Positions 7,695 through 18,024 of a DNA stretch of 64,000 nucleotides are shown piece by piece. The position numbers and the translations under genes are program-made. Source of the stretch: Citrobacter enshiensis (GTDB taxonomy: Bacteria > Pseudomonadota > Gammaproteobacteria > Enterobacterales > Enterobacteriaceae); the NCBI RefSeq assembly GCF_029338175.1, contig NZ_CP119862.1, positions 2,108,001 through 2,172,000 on the forward strand. Direction: 5' to 3'. The notes below the pieces were generated by a model. That model did not search any database. It was not told the DNA's origin and saw only the letters and a program-made list of their open reading frames with translations. Position 1 is the first letter of the stretch. Each line of letters starts with the position of its first letter.

Positions 7695-9778
7695 ATGCCA
7701 GTACAGATTTCTGGTGTGCTTAAAGATGGCACGGGAAAACCGATACAGAACTGCACTATTCAACTGAAAGCGAAACGGAACAGCACCACGGTGGTCGTGA
7801 ATACAGTCGCCTCGGAAAATCCGGATGAGGCTGGACGTTATGGTATGAGTGTTGAATATGGCCAGTACTATGTGACTCTGCTTGTCGAGGGTTATCCTCC
7901 TGCTCATGCAGGTATGATAACGGTCTATGAGGACTCTAAGCCCGGAACGCTCAATGATTTTCTTGGCGCGCCTTCTGAGGATGATGTGCGTCCTGAGGCA
8001 CTCCGCCGTTTTGAACAAATGGTGGAAGAGGTCTCCCGACAGGCTGCTGAAGTTGAGAATAATGCGACACTTGCAACGGAAGCCGCCAGAGAGGCTGCAG
8101 ATTCTGCCGCCAGGTCGGAAAAAAATGCAGAATCAGCAGAAGGGGCCGCGCAACGGGCTGAAGCTTCGGCGGAAAAAGCCGCAGCGTCAGCACAGGCGGC
8201 ATCAGAAAGTGCTGACAGTGCGGCATCAGACGCCGGGGTGGCGTCTGAAAGTGCAAAAAGCGCCCAGTCTGCTGAATTCGCTGCTGCTGCCAGTGCAGAA
8301 CTGGCAGGAAAGCATGAGAGCAACGCAGCAGCCAGCGCACTGTCAGCATCACAGGCCGAAGCCAGCGCCGCGGAGTCTGCCAGAGTGGCAACCGACAAAG
8401 CCGAAGACGCGTCGAACCATGAGCAGGAAGCAAAGTCAGCGGCACAGGCAGCGAAGCAGTCGGAAACAGAGGCTGCCAGGTCAGAGGCGAATGCCGCATT
8501 GTCTGCTGATGGTGCTGAACAATCTGCAATAAGGGCTGAAGCGTTTTCTGTTCAGGCAGCCAGTTCAGCAAATGAGGTTAAACAACACGTTGCGGAAGCG
8601 GCGCTTCATGCTTCAGTTGCGACGCAGAAAGCGGAGGAAGCAGCGGCAAGTGCTGTGGCGGCTGACCGGAATAAACAAGCCTCAGAAGCCCTCGCTATCC
8701 GGGCTGAATCAGCCGCAGAACGCGCAGAAGACATAGCCTCTGCGGTAGATCAGTCTTACCAGAAAAGGCGTTGTCCGACTCAGTAACGCAACCGACAGCG
8801 ACAGTGAGCGTGAAGCTGCCACCCCCAAAGCGGTGAAAGAGGTCATGGATGAAACACGGAGACTGAAATGAATCGCTTGCCGGGAAACAGCCGTTAAACG
8901 AAAAGCTCACCGCATTAAGCGCTCTGGATACCTCTGAGGATATGCTGGCGTATTTCAGTGGCGAGAACACATTCTCGGTAACGCCTCTGACGGAGAAAGC
9001 GCGCGCGTGGTTAGGACAGACTGAATCCGCGGAGATGCGCGGAATACTTGAACTGGGCTCCTCGGCAGTGAGGAATATCCAGAGCAATATTCATGACCGT
9101 ACGGAAGGGGTGGTGGCGATCCCGGGGGCTCTGGGATACGGGAGCTATTTTAGCTTTAATGAGAGAGTGGTTTTCAGAGGACCAGATGGCCCTGCCGAGT
9201 TTATTTCCTGGGTTGTCAGTACACCGCCCGGTCGGTACTGCGTGGATGATCTCATTTTTGCTTCAAATGACAGCATTCCGATCATAGATTCGAAGATTCG
9301 CTTATCAGGCATGGTTGAAATAATCATTCCGGAATCTGCGTCCAGTTTTACGCAATCCAGCGCCAGAAAACTCATTATCTTTATGAGCAATAAAGGTGAA
9401 ATCTTCACCAATATGCTGAGCAAAAGTGGCGGGGTATTCAGTCTGGCTGGCTGGGGGGGGCTCCGGGCGAGCGCATTACGTTCTGCGGATTTCTGGGGGA
9501 GCCCGGGTATTGATGGCGTCACACTTGCCGCGATATCTGTGGCTGATCTTGCCTCACATAAGCGCGGGGACAGGATTTCAGGAGAAAAGTTACGGCATGT
9601 CTCGCTTATGTTCGAGAACAACGGCAACCCGTGTGCAGCGGCATCGGTTTACAACGTATCGATGATGTATGGGTTATTGCCGGGATCCTATTTTATTCTG
9701 AATGGCTCCAGTCAGGGCCTGAATTGTGGGAATAAGGCTAATGCCTGGTGGGTTTGCCTGGTGATGAGGACAGAATAA
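7695..9778 (+). pseudogene. Side tail fibre protein (Stf-like), frameshifted
   Basis: Starts ATG 7695 (MPVQISGVLKDGTGKP) and matches lambda Stf: an N-terminal attachment domain, then a long Ala/Ser/Glu-rich coiled region (about 7990-8740). Two frameshifts follow, one near 8752 (before TRKGVVRLSNATD) and one near 8868 (before SLAGKQPLNEKLTA). The frame is then open from 8942 to 9778 and ends in a fibre tip unlike lambda's (GLNCGNKANAWWVCLVM). Side fibres bind the cell surface, and their tips change by recombination. The shifts cut the coil from the tip, so no full fibre is made. Confidence 0.85.
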
Positions 9779-10341
9779 TGAAAATAATCGACATAAAGGC
9801 GATGAAATACCTGGAAGATGGTTCTGTTTCCTGTGAAGTGATGTTTGAAGGGGCATCCGGTTATATACCTTATCGCGCAGTGGAGAATGATTCAGCCGCA
9901 ACGGGGCGTGCAGTATGGATATCCCTGATGCGTGGCGAGTTCGGTGAAATCAGCCCATTTACGGTAACGCTGGATATGTTAGCCACTGCCAGAGAGGTTA
10001 AAAAGCAGGAGATTAATGCCTGGCGTGATAAGCAGGAGAACGGCAGTGTCATTTTTGAATTTAATGGGCATGCGTGGGACGGCGGCAAAGCGTCTCAATC
10101 CCGTTTGTCTCCGGTTATTGCGGCAGCACAGGCAGGCACGTTGCCTCCCGGTTTTTTCTGGACGGATGCAGACAACCATGATGTTGAGTTAACGACTGAA
10201 GAGCTTGTACAGCTTGCGGGGGCAATGACGCAGGCGATGGTCGTTGAGGGGTTTCGGATCCACGAACGCCAGCGACAGATGAAGGAAGAGGTTGCTGTGC
10301 TGCAGTACATACCCGGTGGGATGGCCGGAGGTGGAAAGTGA
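9778..10341 (+). CDS. DUF4376-like phage tail protein
   Basis: A 187-residue protein starting at ATG 9778, which overlaps the stf stop (TAATG). After a short N-terminal segment comes a helical C-terminal domain (ATAREVKKQEINAWRDKQEN, HAWDGGKASQSRL, ELTTEELVQLAGAMTQAM) typical of DUF4376, found in proteins next to phage tail fibres and often treated as fibre chaperones or caps. The frame is intact. It overlaps the next gene by GTGA (10338-10341), so the three genes form a translationally coupled unit. An assembly role is inferred. Confidence 0.7.
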   Translation: MKIIDIKAMKYLEDGSVSCEVMFEGASGYIPYRAVENDSAATGRAVWISLMRGEFGEISPFTVTLDMLATAREVKKQEINAWRDKQENGSVIFEFNGHAWDGGKASQSRLSPVIAAAQAGTLPPGFFWTDADNHDVELTTEELVQLAGAMTQAMVVEGFRIHERQRQMKEEVAVLQYIPGGMAGGGK

Positions 10342-10716
10342 GTAAATTTACGACCCCTGCCGTGCTGGAAATGCTCGATGATTATCGCTGGCGTCTGGTT
10401 GAGCGTTTGGAATTCTGGCTGACGGACAGCCCGGATGATGTGATACTTGTCCCCGCAGGATACGTTACCGACGCTGGCCAGCGTACCGCGCCTTCTCTGG
10501 TCAGTGTTCCCGCCACATGGTCGTTATGCGAAAGCGGCAATTATTCACGACTGGCTGTATGACAATGCGTTGAGCACGAAGAAAGAAGCAGACAGGATAT
10601 TTCTGGATGCGATGAAGGTACTTAAAGTACCTGCCTGGCGGCGTCTGATGATGTACTGCGCTGTACGTCTCTTCGGGCGGGGTAACTACGAACTGGCACA
10701 TCAAAAGACAATGTGA
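10338..10716 (+). pseudogene. DUF1353 phage protein, frameshifted
   Basis: Starts GTG 10338 (MSKFTTPAVLEMLDDYRWRL) and follows DUF1353 to VPAGYVTD at about 10469. One extra base then shifts the frame, and the family motif continues in the other frame as ASVPRLLWSVFPPHGRYAKAAIIHDWLYDN, ending GRGNYELAHQKTM at 10716. DUF1353 proteins lie at the ends of many phage tail operons, and their role is not settled. The shift falls in the conserved VTDFASVPR box. Confidence 0.75.
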
Positions 10717-10836
10717 GATCGACAGATCACAAATCCAGTATATGCGTGTCCCAGTAAGTCTGGGCCAGCGTTTCATGGAAGTGTTCACTCAAATTTAAAG
10801 TGAACGACCATTCATTTCGCCATGCTTCATTCTTCT

Positions 10837-10869
10837 GGAAAAAAGAGCGGCGCCTAACCTGCACCGCTC
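10837..10869 (-). terminator. Terminator of the autotransporter operon
   Basis: On the minus strand, stem GAGCGG / CCGCTC is followed by TTTTTTCC, 65-95 bases past the autotransporter stop codon. A second hairpin (GACAGCCA 10897-10904 / TGGCTGTC 10911-10918) lies between stop and terminator. Confidence 0.65.
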
Positions 10870-11865
10870 ATTGCGTGAATGTTCAACTAAAGGGGAGACA
10901 GCCACAGATATGGCTGTCGTTTCCATCCCAGGTTAGAAGTTGATGCGGAAACCGACGCTACCGGTCACCGGAGACTCGATATTCCCTCCTTTCTGGTAGT
11001 TTGCCTCAGCCCACACCTCTGCATTCGGTGTCAACTGGGCACTTACCCCGGCACCGTATTTACCCGTCGTGCCTGAGATATCGTTGTTAAAGTCATAGCG
11101 GTTATTGATCCGCACCTTGTTGCTGTCCGAAAACTCATGGCTGACTGCCGCCTTGAGGTACGGTTTGACTGTCTTACCGGCAACGTCAAGGTTCATACCC
11201 AGGTTCACCCCGGCCTCGGCCTGCAGGGACTTCGTCGCCCCCAGGCTGGCTTTCATGCCGTTATTCAGGCTGATATCCTTCGCATCTGCGCGGAACGCCG
11301 TTGTCCGGACGTATGGCTGAGTCCATACGTTGTCATTCAGACTGAAGGTCTTGCCCGCTTCGAGACTGCCGCCGAAACCGTTCTGGCTGTAATCGCCTTT
11401 AACTGCCGTACCGTCACTCATCCGGGTGCGCAGCTCATTGCTGAAGCGGTTGTATTTCAGCACACCGTCTACGTAGTAGCCGTCATTATCTGACCATGTG
11501 GCATAGAGACCGCCGCCGGTACTGCCGATCGTACTGTCTCCACCCCGGTTATGGCTAATGCTGTTGTCGGTGTAAGAGACGAATGCACCCACAGCTAAAC
11601 GGCTTTCACCCAGATCAAAGACCCTTGTCACCACCAGTTTCGAAACCATTCTGGGTCAGGGAGTAACCCGAGCTCGCTCCGCCACTGATGCGATTATCAG
11701 ACCCGGTATAACGGCCCCATACACCTCCTGGCGAACGGGTGCTCTGCATGAAATCGCCGTGACGGAAACGCAGATTCTGCAGTTCGCTGTTAAAGACGTA
11801 TGCCGGTGCTGTTGCCATGCCCAGTACCGCGTCGGCAGATTTTGTCGTGCGACGCACCGGAGACG

Positions 11866-12157
11866 GGGTACCTGCATCCGGGTTACCTGCATCCGGGGTA
11901 CCTGTATCCGGTTTACCTGCATCCGGGGTACCTGTATCCGGGTTACCTGTATCCGGGTTACCTGCATCCGGGGTACCTGTATCCGGTTTACCTGCATCCG
12001 GGGTACCTGTATCCGGTTTACCTGTATCCGGTTTACCTGTATCCGGGGTACCTGTATCAGGGTTACCTGTATCCGGTTTACCTGTATCCGGTTTACCTGC
12101 ATCCGGGGTACCTGTATCCGGTTTACCTGTATCCGGGTTACCTGTATCCGGATTAGT
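11866..12157 (-). repeat. 15-bp tandem repeats coding a Pro-Asp-Thr-Gly linker
   Basis: About 19 tandem 15-bp units (plus-strand form TACCTGTATCCGGGT with small variants) code for PDTGK, PDTGN, PDTGT and PDAG pentapeptides between the passenger and barrel of the autotransporter. Unit length is a multiple of three, so copy-number change would alter linker length without changing frame. Unit variants occur in recurring blocks, which suggests expansion by slippage or recombination. Confidence 0.9.
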
Positions 12158-13199
12158 TGGCGGAGTAACCGGAGGTGAGGTGTCAGCCTTCAGATACCAG
12201 TTAGTATTTTCCTTACTCAGGACGTATTCCCAGGTCCCGGCATCTACTTTTCCGCCGTTCAGGGTAAACGCGGCATCACCGCCACCGGTCTGCACAACCT
12301 GAAGTGGTGCACCCGCGGATACTGGCTCCCGGCCGGTGTTTTTGATATCCAGCACAAAATTACCGCTGGCATTACCGGCAACTTTCAGCATATCGCCGGT
12401 ATGCGACGCGATATCGGTGTTCATCCGGAACGTCCCGCTACCCGACAGGCTCCCGAGCGTCAGCGAAACCGCCTGGAAGGCTGGCGTCAGACGCGTGGTT
12501 GTTGACGGACGGAAATCAACGGTACCGTTATCCATCGTTAATGCACCGACAGTCGAGTCACCGTCGAGATGCCAGACTGATGAACCTTTAACCGCCACGT
12601 CACCCGCGCCAGTGCTGTCTCCGGCAATGTTCCCCGTCAGGGTGGTGCCGTTATCCAGAGTCAGGGGGGTGCCTGACTGTGTCGTCACATTAGCTTTCGC
12701 CGTGAGGGCATCCATCGTCATGGCACCGCCACTCTTAAGGGTAATCCCACCGTCCTGAGACAACAGACCGCTGAAGCGGGTGCTTCCCCCTTCCTGTGTC
12801 AGGGTACCAGTACCCGTCAGGCTGCCAGCAAAAGTTGCATCACTGTTATTGAGGAAATACAGGTTTCCTTCATTTGTGACTACATCACCGACTAGCGTCC
12901 CTTTATCAGTCAGGGTGGTGGTGTCATGGAGCACACCGCCGCTGTGGATATACAGCGTCCCGTTGCTGCCAACGGTTGTATCGCTGGCTTCATGACCGCT
13001 GAATACCGTCAGATAGCCGCCGTTCTCCAGCAGCATATTGGCTGCATTGCCGCTAACGATGCTGAAGCTGCCTTTATCGTTGGTACCGCTCAGGACTGCA
13101 CTGGTATTGGTGACGACTGCTCCCCCACTGTTCTGTGTAACCAGTGAGGCAGAACCGCCGGCACTCACCTGCAGCACACCGCCACTGTGGACCGTAGTA

Positions 13200-14340
13200 C
13201 TGGTGGCTCTACCGCCAGAAATTACAGCCTGAAGTCCACCACTGTTAATGGTTGTATCAGTGGCACTACCGGCGACATACTGCATCCCGGCGTTAATGGT
13301 GGTGCCCGAGGCACTACCAGTGTAGAAGACCTCCTGAAGCCCACCACTGTTAATGGTTGTATCAGTGGCGCTACCGGAGACATGCTGCTCCCCGACGTTA
13401 ATGGTGGTGCCCGAGGCACTACCATTGCTGTAGACATACTGATGCCCACCACCGTTAATGGTTGTATCAGTGGCTCTAGCGCCGCCGGAGACATGCTGCT
13501 CCCCGACGTTAATGGTGGTGCCCGAGGCACTACCATTGCTGTAGACATACTGATGCCCACCACCGTTAATGGTTGTATCAGTGGCTCTAGCGCCGCCGGA
13601 GACATTCTGCGTCCCGGCGTTAATGGTGGTGCCCGAGGCGCTACCGCCGCTGAGGACATACTGAAGCCCACCATTATTAATGGTTGTATCTGTGGCACTA
13701 CCACCGCTGGAGACATTCTGACGCCCACTACTGTTAATGGTTGTATCAGTGGCGCTACCGCCGCTGAGGACATACTGAAGCCCACCATTGTTAATGGTTG
13801 TATCAGTGGCACTACCACCGCTGGAGACATACTGACGCCCACTACTGTTAATGGTTGTATCAGTGGCGCTACCGCCGCTGGAGACAAACTGAGCACCATT
13901 ATTAATGGTTGTATCAGTGGCGCTACCACCACTGAAGACATACTGGTAGCCAGTGGTGTTAATGACGGTGCCCGAGGCGCTACCACCGCTGTAAACATTC
14001 TGGGTACCGTTGTTGCTGAGGGTGGTACTGGTGGCACTACCGTAGACTGTTTGCTTCCCAGAAGCGCTAACAACGGTGTTCGTGGCACTGCCACCGATGT
14101 AGACCGTTTGATTACTTATCGAACCGCTGATGTTGGTGTTCGTGGCGCTCCCCCCGCTGGAAACGTACTGGTTCCCATATTTAATGGTGGTGTCTGTGGC
14201 ACTGCCACCGTTGGAAACATGCTGCGCCCCGGCCGCGTTAATAGTAGTACTCGTGGCACTGCCGCCGCTGGAGATATGCTGCTGCCCACCATTGTTAATG
14301 GTCGTGTTTGTTGCCGTGTCGCCTGCACCCAGATACATTG
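13200..14340 (-). repeat. AIDA-type 57-bp repeats
   Basis: About 22 units of roughly 57 bp code for the 19-residue strand-loop-strand repeats of the passenger. Some neighbouring pairs are almost identical: the blocks around 13400-13500 and 13515-13615 repeat a two-unit motif (GGGHQYVYSNGSASGTTINV). These repeats make long false frames on the plus strand. Confidence 0.85.
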
Positions 14341-14531
14341 TACCTCCTTTCCCCAGCGTCTGATTGTCATAGGCTGCAGCCAGTACAGGCTGTGACGGCA
14401 GAAGCAGACCGGCAATCAGTCCTGCCAGCGCGGTACGCTTGATTTTCCGGGGGCGCAGGCCCCCTTTACGGGTCAGTTCGGAGGTAACGACCCACATCCC
14501 TTTGGATTCATTCCAGACAGTGTTATAAACC

Positions 14532-15752
14532 TTATTCATTGCCTACTCCTTTCTCCAGGGGGGCCTCAATACCCTGCTCAGTTAATGAGCAGTGAAGTTT
14601 ATTTATAACGCCATTAACCTGGGCGCCGGTTATCAGTCGGGTACATTCAAATTGCCGGTCAGTGTTTTTATGTCTCGGGCACCACAGGAAATCCTGGTGG
14701 TCAAAATTGAGTGACGTGTCGTCCCAGCACCCATAACAGCCATGGGAGTTAAATACCCGCCACGGGGTATAAAACTCACTGTTGGGAAGACTGAAGCCAC
14801 TTATCAGCACCACCGGAATACGGGTAGCCCATGCCAGCCATGACAGGCCGCTTGACAGACCAATGAAGAAGCTGGCATGCCGCAGCAGGTTGACCCGCTC
14901 CTGCAGGGGAAGCTTGCCGGTAAAGTCTTCGGCTCCCCAGGGGATGTGATTCCAGACAAAGCCCTGGCCATAATGGGCGTCCCGGTCAATGCACAGCACC
15001 CGGTAACCCAGTGATTTCAGGTGAGCAATGACCTCACTCCAGCCGGTGCCGTTGTTCCAGTATTTCGCCTGACAGGTGGACTGTGTGGCGATACATACAT
15101 AAGGCTCCTGGATAACCCGGGGCGCAGACAGGTCAAGCCGGACGGGGGCTTCACGCGGATCAACGCCCAGAATGTAGCCCGCAGAGCGGTGGAAACCGAC
15201 CTTGCGGAAATCCACTGGCTGGTTGTCTGTATCACCACCGAAATAGAGCCCAACGCGATAGGTGGCATAAGGCGCGACCGTGCGCGGCTTATCCGGCGTG
15301 GAAAACTGTATCTGTGGATACTGAGGAGCCAGCAGGTCGATAATGTCCTGCGCCATCGTGCATTCCAGCTGACACTTATGCAGGGCCTGGAATCGTTCTG
15401 CATAAGGGAACCAGCCGAGCAAATCGCCCAGCGTACCGGTCGGGAATGAAATCAGCACAGGCCGGTCTTTTAATTTCAGGGTTTCATCCAGCAGGGGCGT
15501 CTCTTCACCCTGACAGAACACCTGAATGCGGAAACGCACAAAATATTTCTTGCTGCTGGTCACCCAGCCTTTATCCACATCGCAGCAGAAAAGAATATTT
15601 TCTGAATCCGCATCCAGCAGACGGACGTGCCATTTCCCTTCAGGAAGCAGCACACGGGCGCCATCATTAAAGTCATAAAAGATATTTTCAGGTCCGGCCT
15701 GTGTTGGGATGTCAGGCGGTGGGATAAAAAATGTATTCTTCAGTGTTGACAT
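14532..15752 (-). CDS. Autotransporter O-heptosyltransferase (TibC/Aah family)
   Basis: A cytoplasmic glycosyltransferase that adds heptose from an ADP-heptose donor to Ser/Thr of the AIDA-type repeats before export (family knowledge: TibC, Aah, and a C. rodentium member named CARC). The start ATG 15752 (MSTLKNTFFIPPPDIP) follows GAAGGTGAGAAT and gives 406 residues, the length of TibC. Visible features are RPVLISFPTGTLGDLLGWFPYA, the GT-B-like C-terminal lobe (GLSSGLSWLAWATRIPVVLISGF), and a C-terminal cysteine set (GCYGCW, WCPRH, FECTR) matching the iron-finger cysteines of this family. The frame is intact. It overlaps the autotransporter start by 8 bases, so the two are translationally coupled. 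Confidence 0.9.
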   Translation of the reverse strand: MSTLKNTFFIPPPDIPTQAGPENIFYDFNDGARVLLPEGKWHVRLLDADSENILFCCDVDKGWVTSSKKYFVRFRIQVFCQGEETPLLDETLKLKDRPVLISFPTGTLGDLLGWFPYAERFQALHKCQLECTMAQDIIDLLAPQYPQIQFSTPDKPRTVAPYATYRVGLYFGGDTDNQPVDFRKVGFHRSAGYILGVDPREAPVRLDLSAPRVIQEPYVCIATQSTCQAKYWNNGTGWSEVIAHLKSLGYRVLCIDRDAHYGQGFVWNHIPWGAEDFTGKLPLQERVNLLRHASFFIGLSSGLSWLAWATRIPVVLISGFSLPNSEFYTPWRVFNSHGCYGCWDDTSLNFDHQDFLWCPRHKNTDRQFECTRLITGAQVNGVINKLHCSLTEQGIEAPLEKGVGNE

Positions 15753-15950
15753 ATTCTCACCTTCAAAAATATATAAGCGTTGAAAAACACATAAACCATT
15801 TAATGTCAGTTGCAGAAAGTTGACAAAGTATCCGCATACCTCATGCATTCAGGAGGTATAATGATTTCGTCGCTTCCGCTTGTTACAAGCTGGAAATGCT
15901 GTTAAAGCTCACTGCATTGCCCTGAAATACCTAATGATTTTTTCAGAAAG

Positions 15951-16262
15951 TCACTCGGGCATTTCCCTTTTTGACATCTTATAATAATTAAATAGCGTAT
16001 TAACAACCTGAATGATATGTTCAAACCTGCCGATACATGCCCCAAAGTAGCCATTATTAACACCATGTTCATTGCAACAATGAATTCGAGGGTGATTCAA
16101 TACAAAATAATCGTGCAATGCCCTAATGATATTATCGCTGCGGATAGGTGTGAGTTCAATCAGGCACCAGAACTCATCGTCAGACATGCTTCCTGATGGA
16201 AAGATGTGATTCTTTTTTTCCAAGAAGGAACTCTGCTGAGGTTGCCGGTGATGCTCTTTCAT
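15951..16262 (-). CDS. PapB/FocB-family adhesin regulator
   Basis: A DNA-binding regulator of the PapB family, which controls phase-variable fimbriae by oligomeric binding to AT-rich DNA. The conserved core is visible: MSDDEFWCLIELTPIRSDNI, IRALHDYFVLNHPR, NEHGVNNGYFGACIGRF and IIQVVNTLFNYY (compare PapB LIELTPIHSDRVIMALRDYFV). I prefer ATG 16262 (MKEHHRQPQQ) because GAAGGTG lies before it; ATG 16283 has no ribosome site. It lies 200 bp upstream of the heptosyltransferase and reads the same way, next to a 750-bp AT-rich spacer. Control of the operon is therefore likely but inferred. Confidence 0.8.
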   Translation of the reverse strand: MKEHHRQPQQSSFLEKKNHIFPSGSMSDDEFWCLIELTPIRSDNIIRALHDYFVLNHPRIHCCNEHGVNNGYFGACIGRFEHIIQVVNTLFNYYKMSKREMPE

Positions 16263-17018
16263 GTATTTCACCTTCGTCTCCATTAAGCATTATCTAATTC
16301 ATAACAAGAGAGTCATCATTAAAAACAATACCATCCGAAGTGGATGGCAGTATAACAAAGTGAAATTTAGATGAAAACAAAGGGGCTGGAATTAAATTCT
16401 GGTTAAATACATTGTTTTGCATAATTAAACCAAATGTGAGTATGTTGCCAGATGATTAAATCATAAAAAAACATTTTATTGGATTAATATACTTTTTTTA
16501 AACAATCTTGTGTTTGTTTTTTTAGATTAGCAAAATTTCAGATATAACATATTTATAAATGTGGTAAGCGATGTAATTAATGATTGAGGTATTATCAGAT
16601 ACTTAATTTTCTCAAAGATCAATACTGTGTTACAGCCAGAGTGACGTTTATTATCTTCGGTTGGCTGCGGCTTCGACGAGAACGTCAATCAGGGCGCTTG
16701 TTTTTGCTCCCCGACGATGGACTGGAGAGGTTTAAATAACTTCATGGGAACTGCATCAACTCTGGAGTTAACAGGAGATGAATCTTAGGGAGCAGCACTT
16801 AACTTAATGAAATATAGGAATGGGATGAGGGCATAAAAGCTTTTTGCATTTGTCATTTTCACAAAGAGGTAATTGCTGATGTAGAAAAGTGGTTATCAAA
16901 ATAAAAAATTTGTTTAATCTAATTAATGGCTTATGTGATGGTCAAAAGAGTGTGGTGAAAACGCAAATTATGAGTTTTTCGATTAAAAACAATGCATTAT
17001 GAATGATTAAATCAAATA
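16263..17018. promoter_or_regulatory. AT-rich spacer upstream of the adhesin regulator
   Basis: No gene supported. The sequence is strongly AT-rich, with many A and T tracts between 16370 and 16620, the composition bound by PapB-like proteins and H-NS. Promoters for the minus-strand adhesin operon probably lie here. The right end joins the icd 3' fragment at about 17019, the likely prophage border. Confidence 0.5.
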
Positions 17019-17183
17019 CTGCTGCGCCACATGCAGTGGTTCGAAGCTGCTGATTTAATTGTTAAAGGTATGGAAGGCGCAATTGCCGCGAAGACCGTAA
17101 CCTATGACTTCGAACGTCTGATGGACGGCGCTAAACTGCTGAAATGTTCAGAGTTTGGTGACGCGATCATCGAAAACATGTAA
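17019..17183 (+). pseudogene. icd: Isocitrate dehydrogenase 3' end (attachment-site duplicate 1)
   Basis: Codes the last 54 residues of Icd in frame, from LRHM through [20 protein letters not shown] and [10 protein letters not shown] to AIIENM and TAA. No upstream part of icd is present. Phages such as e14 and phage 21 integrate in the 3' end of icd, supply a replacement end, and leave the displaced end at the far side (icdC in E. coli). This piece is therefore best read as the right-hand att remnant of the prophage filling the left of the window. The true icd should lie left of base 1. Confidence 0.85.
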
Positions 17184-17205
17184 TCCAGTTTCTGGGTTGT
17201 GTGAG

Positions 17206-17234
17206 AACGGGAGCCAGTTGGTTCCCGTTTTTTT
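17206..17234 (+). terminator. icd terminator
   Basis: Stem around AACGGGA / TCCCGTT followed by a seven-base T tract, 20 bases past the icd stop codon. It travelled with the duplicated icd end. Confidence 0.8.
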
Positions 17235-17385
17235 ATTATTAGGATTCAAACGGTTATCAAAATGAGCTGAGTATGATGACCCTGTCCAAAATCAGTGCAT
17301 TGCGAAATCAGAGGTCTTCGTCGAGGAGAGCACTCACATCACTCGTTAACGACTCCCCTCAGAGGAAGCCGTTAACGTATAAGGG

Positions 17386-17661
17386 TTATTTGTAGAGGAT
17401 TGCAGTTCCGTATATCTGGTCTCCAAAGGTTCTCTCCGAAATTATTTTATAACTTGTCGCACCTTTATGAGTGGCTTCTTTACTAATGAAATCCTCTACA
17501 TCATTAGAGGAATCTCCCCAGACAGAGATAGTACCTATCTGTTGCTGATGTGTCGTTCCTGGTGCTAATTCTTTGGCTGGCGTAACTGTGGCTGCAGCCA
17601 TGGTCACTATCGGAAGTGCCATAAGAGCCGCTACTACAGAGAAACACAGTAGTCTTTTCAT
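17386..17661 (-). CDS. BhsA/McbA-family (DUF1471) periplasmic protein
   Basis: A 91-residue secreted protein. A signal peptide (MKRLLCFSVVAALMALPIVTMA) is followed by the DUF1471 fold: IGTISVWGDSSNDVEDFISKEA, then KGATSYKIISERTFGDQIYGTAILYK. Members such as BhsA and McbA affect stress resistance and biofilm formation. GAGGA lies 7 bases before ATG 17661; ATG 17664 is the alternative. It lies between the two icd fragments, so it may belong to a second inserted element or to the old chromosome. The frame is intact. Which paralog it is cannot be told. Confidence 0.8.
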   Translation of the reverse strand: MKRLLCFSVVAALMALPIVTMAAATVTPAKELAPGTTHQQQIGTISVWGDSSNDVEDFISKEATHKGATSYKIISERTFGDQIYGTAILYK

Positions 17662-18024
17662 CATTGCATCCTCGTAAGCCACAAGCTGCTGAGAGCTCGG
17701 AATCAATTGGCACTTTAAAGTGTAGTTGCTAAGAGAAGGGAGTGAAGAAACTATGGATTTATGCTCACTGTTGTCAATATCTGCAAAGTCCCGCACTGAA
17801 TAGCTATGTAACGCACTAACTCTGCGTGGAGTTTAAAATCCCTATCGTTGAAGTGAACTCCTGATTAGTGTTAGCTGTCGACTTTGACCAAAAAGTGGTT
17901 ATCAAAACACCTCAGAACATATTGAAAATCAGTTGGTTAAGAAAGTTTTAATTGTCAGTCAGTCAAGTGCAACTTGGTAGAATTGTGCTCTATATCAAAT
18001 GGTTGGTATTCGTCTTTCTAACTA

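Larger units (their letters stand above)
10933..14539 (-). pseudogene. AIDA-I/TibA-type self-associating autotransporter, single-base frameshift
   Basis: A type V secreted surface adhesin. From ATG 14539 it has an extended signal peptide (MNKVYNTVWNESKGMWVV... LTRKGG, then a hydrophobic core to VLAA). About 22 imperfect 19-residue repeats of the GGSATDTTINNGGLQYVSS kind follow, then a pertactin-like beta-helix, about 19 PD(T/A)G(K/N/T) linker repeats, and a C-terminal beta-barrel ending GSVGFRINF. One extra G in the run at 11622-11624 changes GGDKVFDLGES into GGDKGL-stop, so the first frame ends at 11615 and the barrel continues in a second frame. Without the shift the protein would be about 1,200 residues. 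The start overlaps the heptosyltransferase stop by 8 bases. The repeats are the usual heptosylation sites in this family. Confidence 0.9.

Noticed and set aside
7927..8571. Long frames on both strands within the stf coiled region
   Set aside because: Alanine/serine-rich repeats give open frames in several registers; the Stf frame matches lambda and the others match nothing.
11759..12302. Three overlapping plus-strand frames over the 15-bp repeats, and the repeats as a CRISPR array
   Set aside because: Units are contiguous with no spacers and code in frame for the autotransporter linker, so they are a protein-coding minisatellite.
13187..14395. A 402-codon open frame on the plus strand opposite the autotransporter repeats
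   Set aside because: It is the antisense of regular AIDA-type repeats; its repeated GDILxPxxVNGGARGTT pattern simply mirrors the 57-bp units, and there is no ribosome site or known family.
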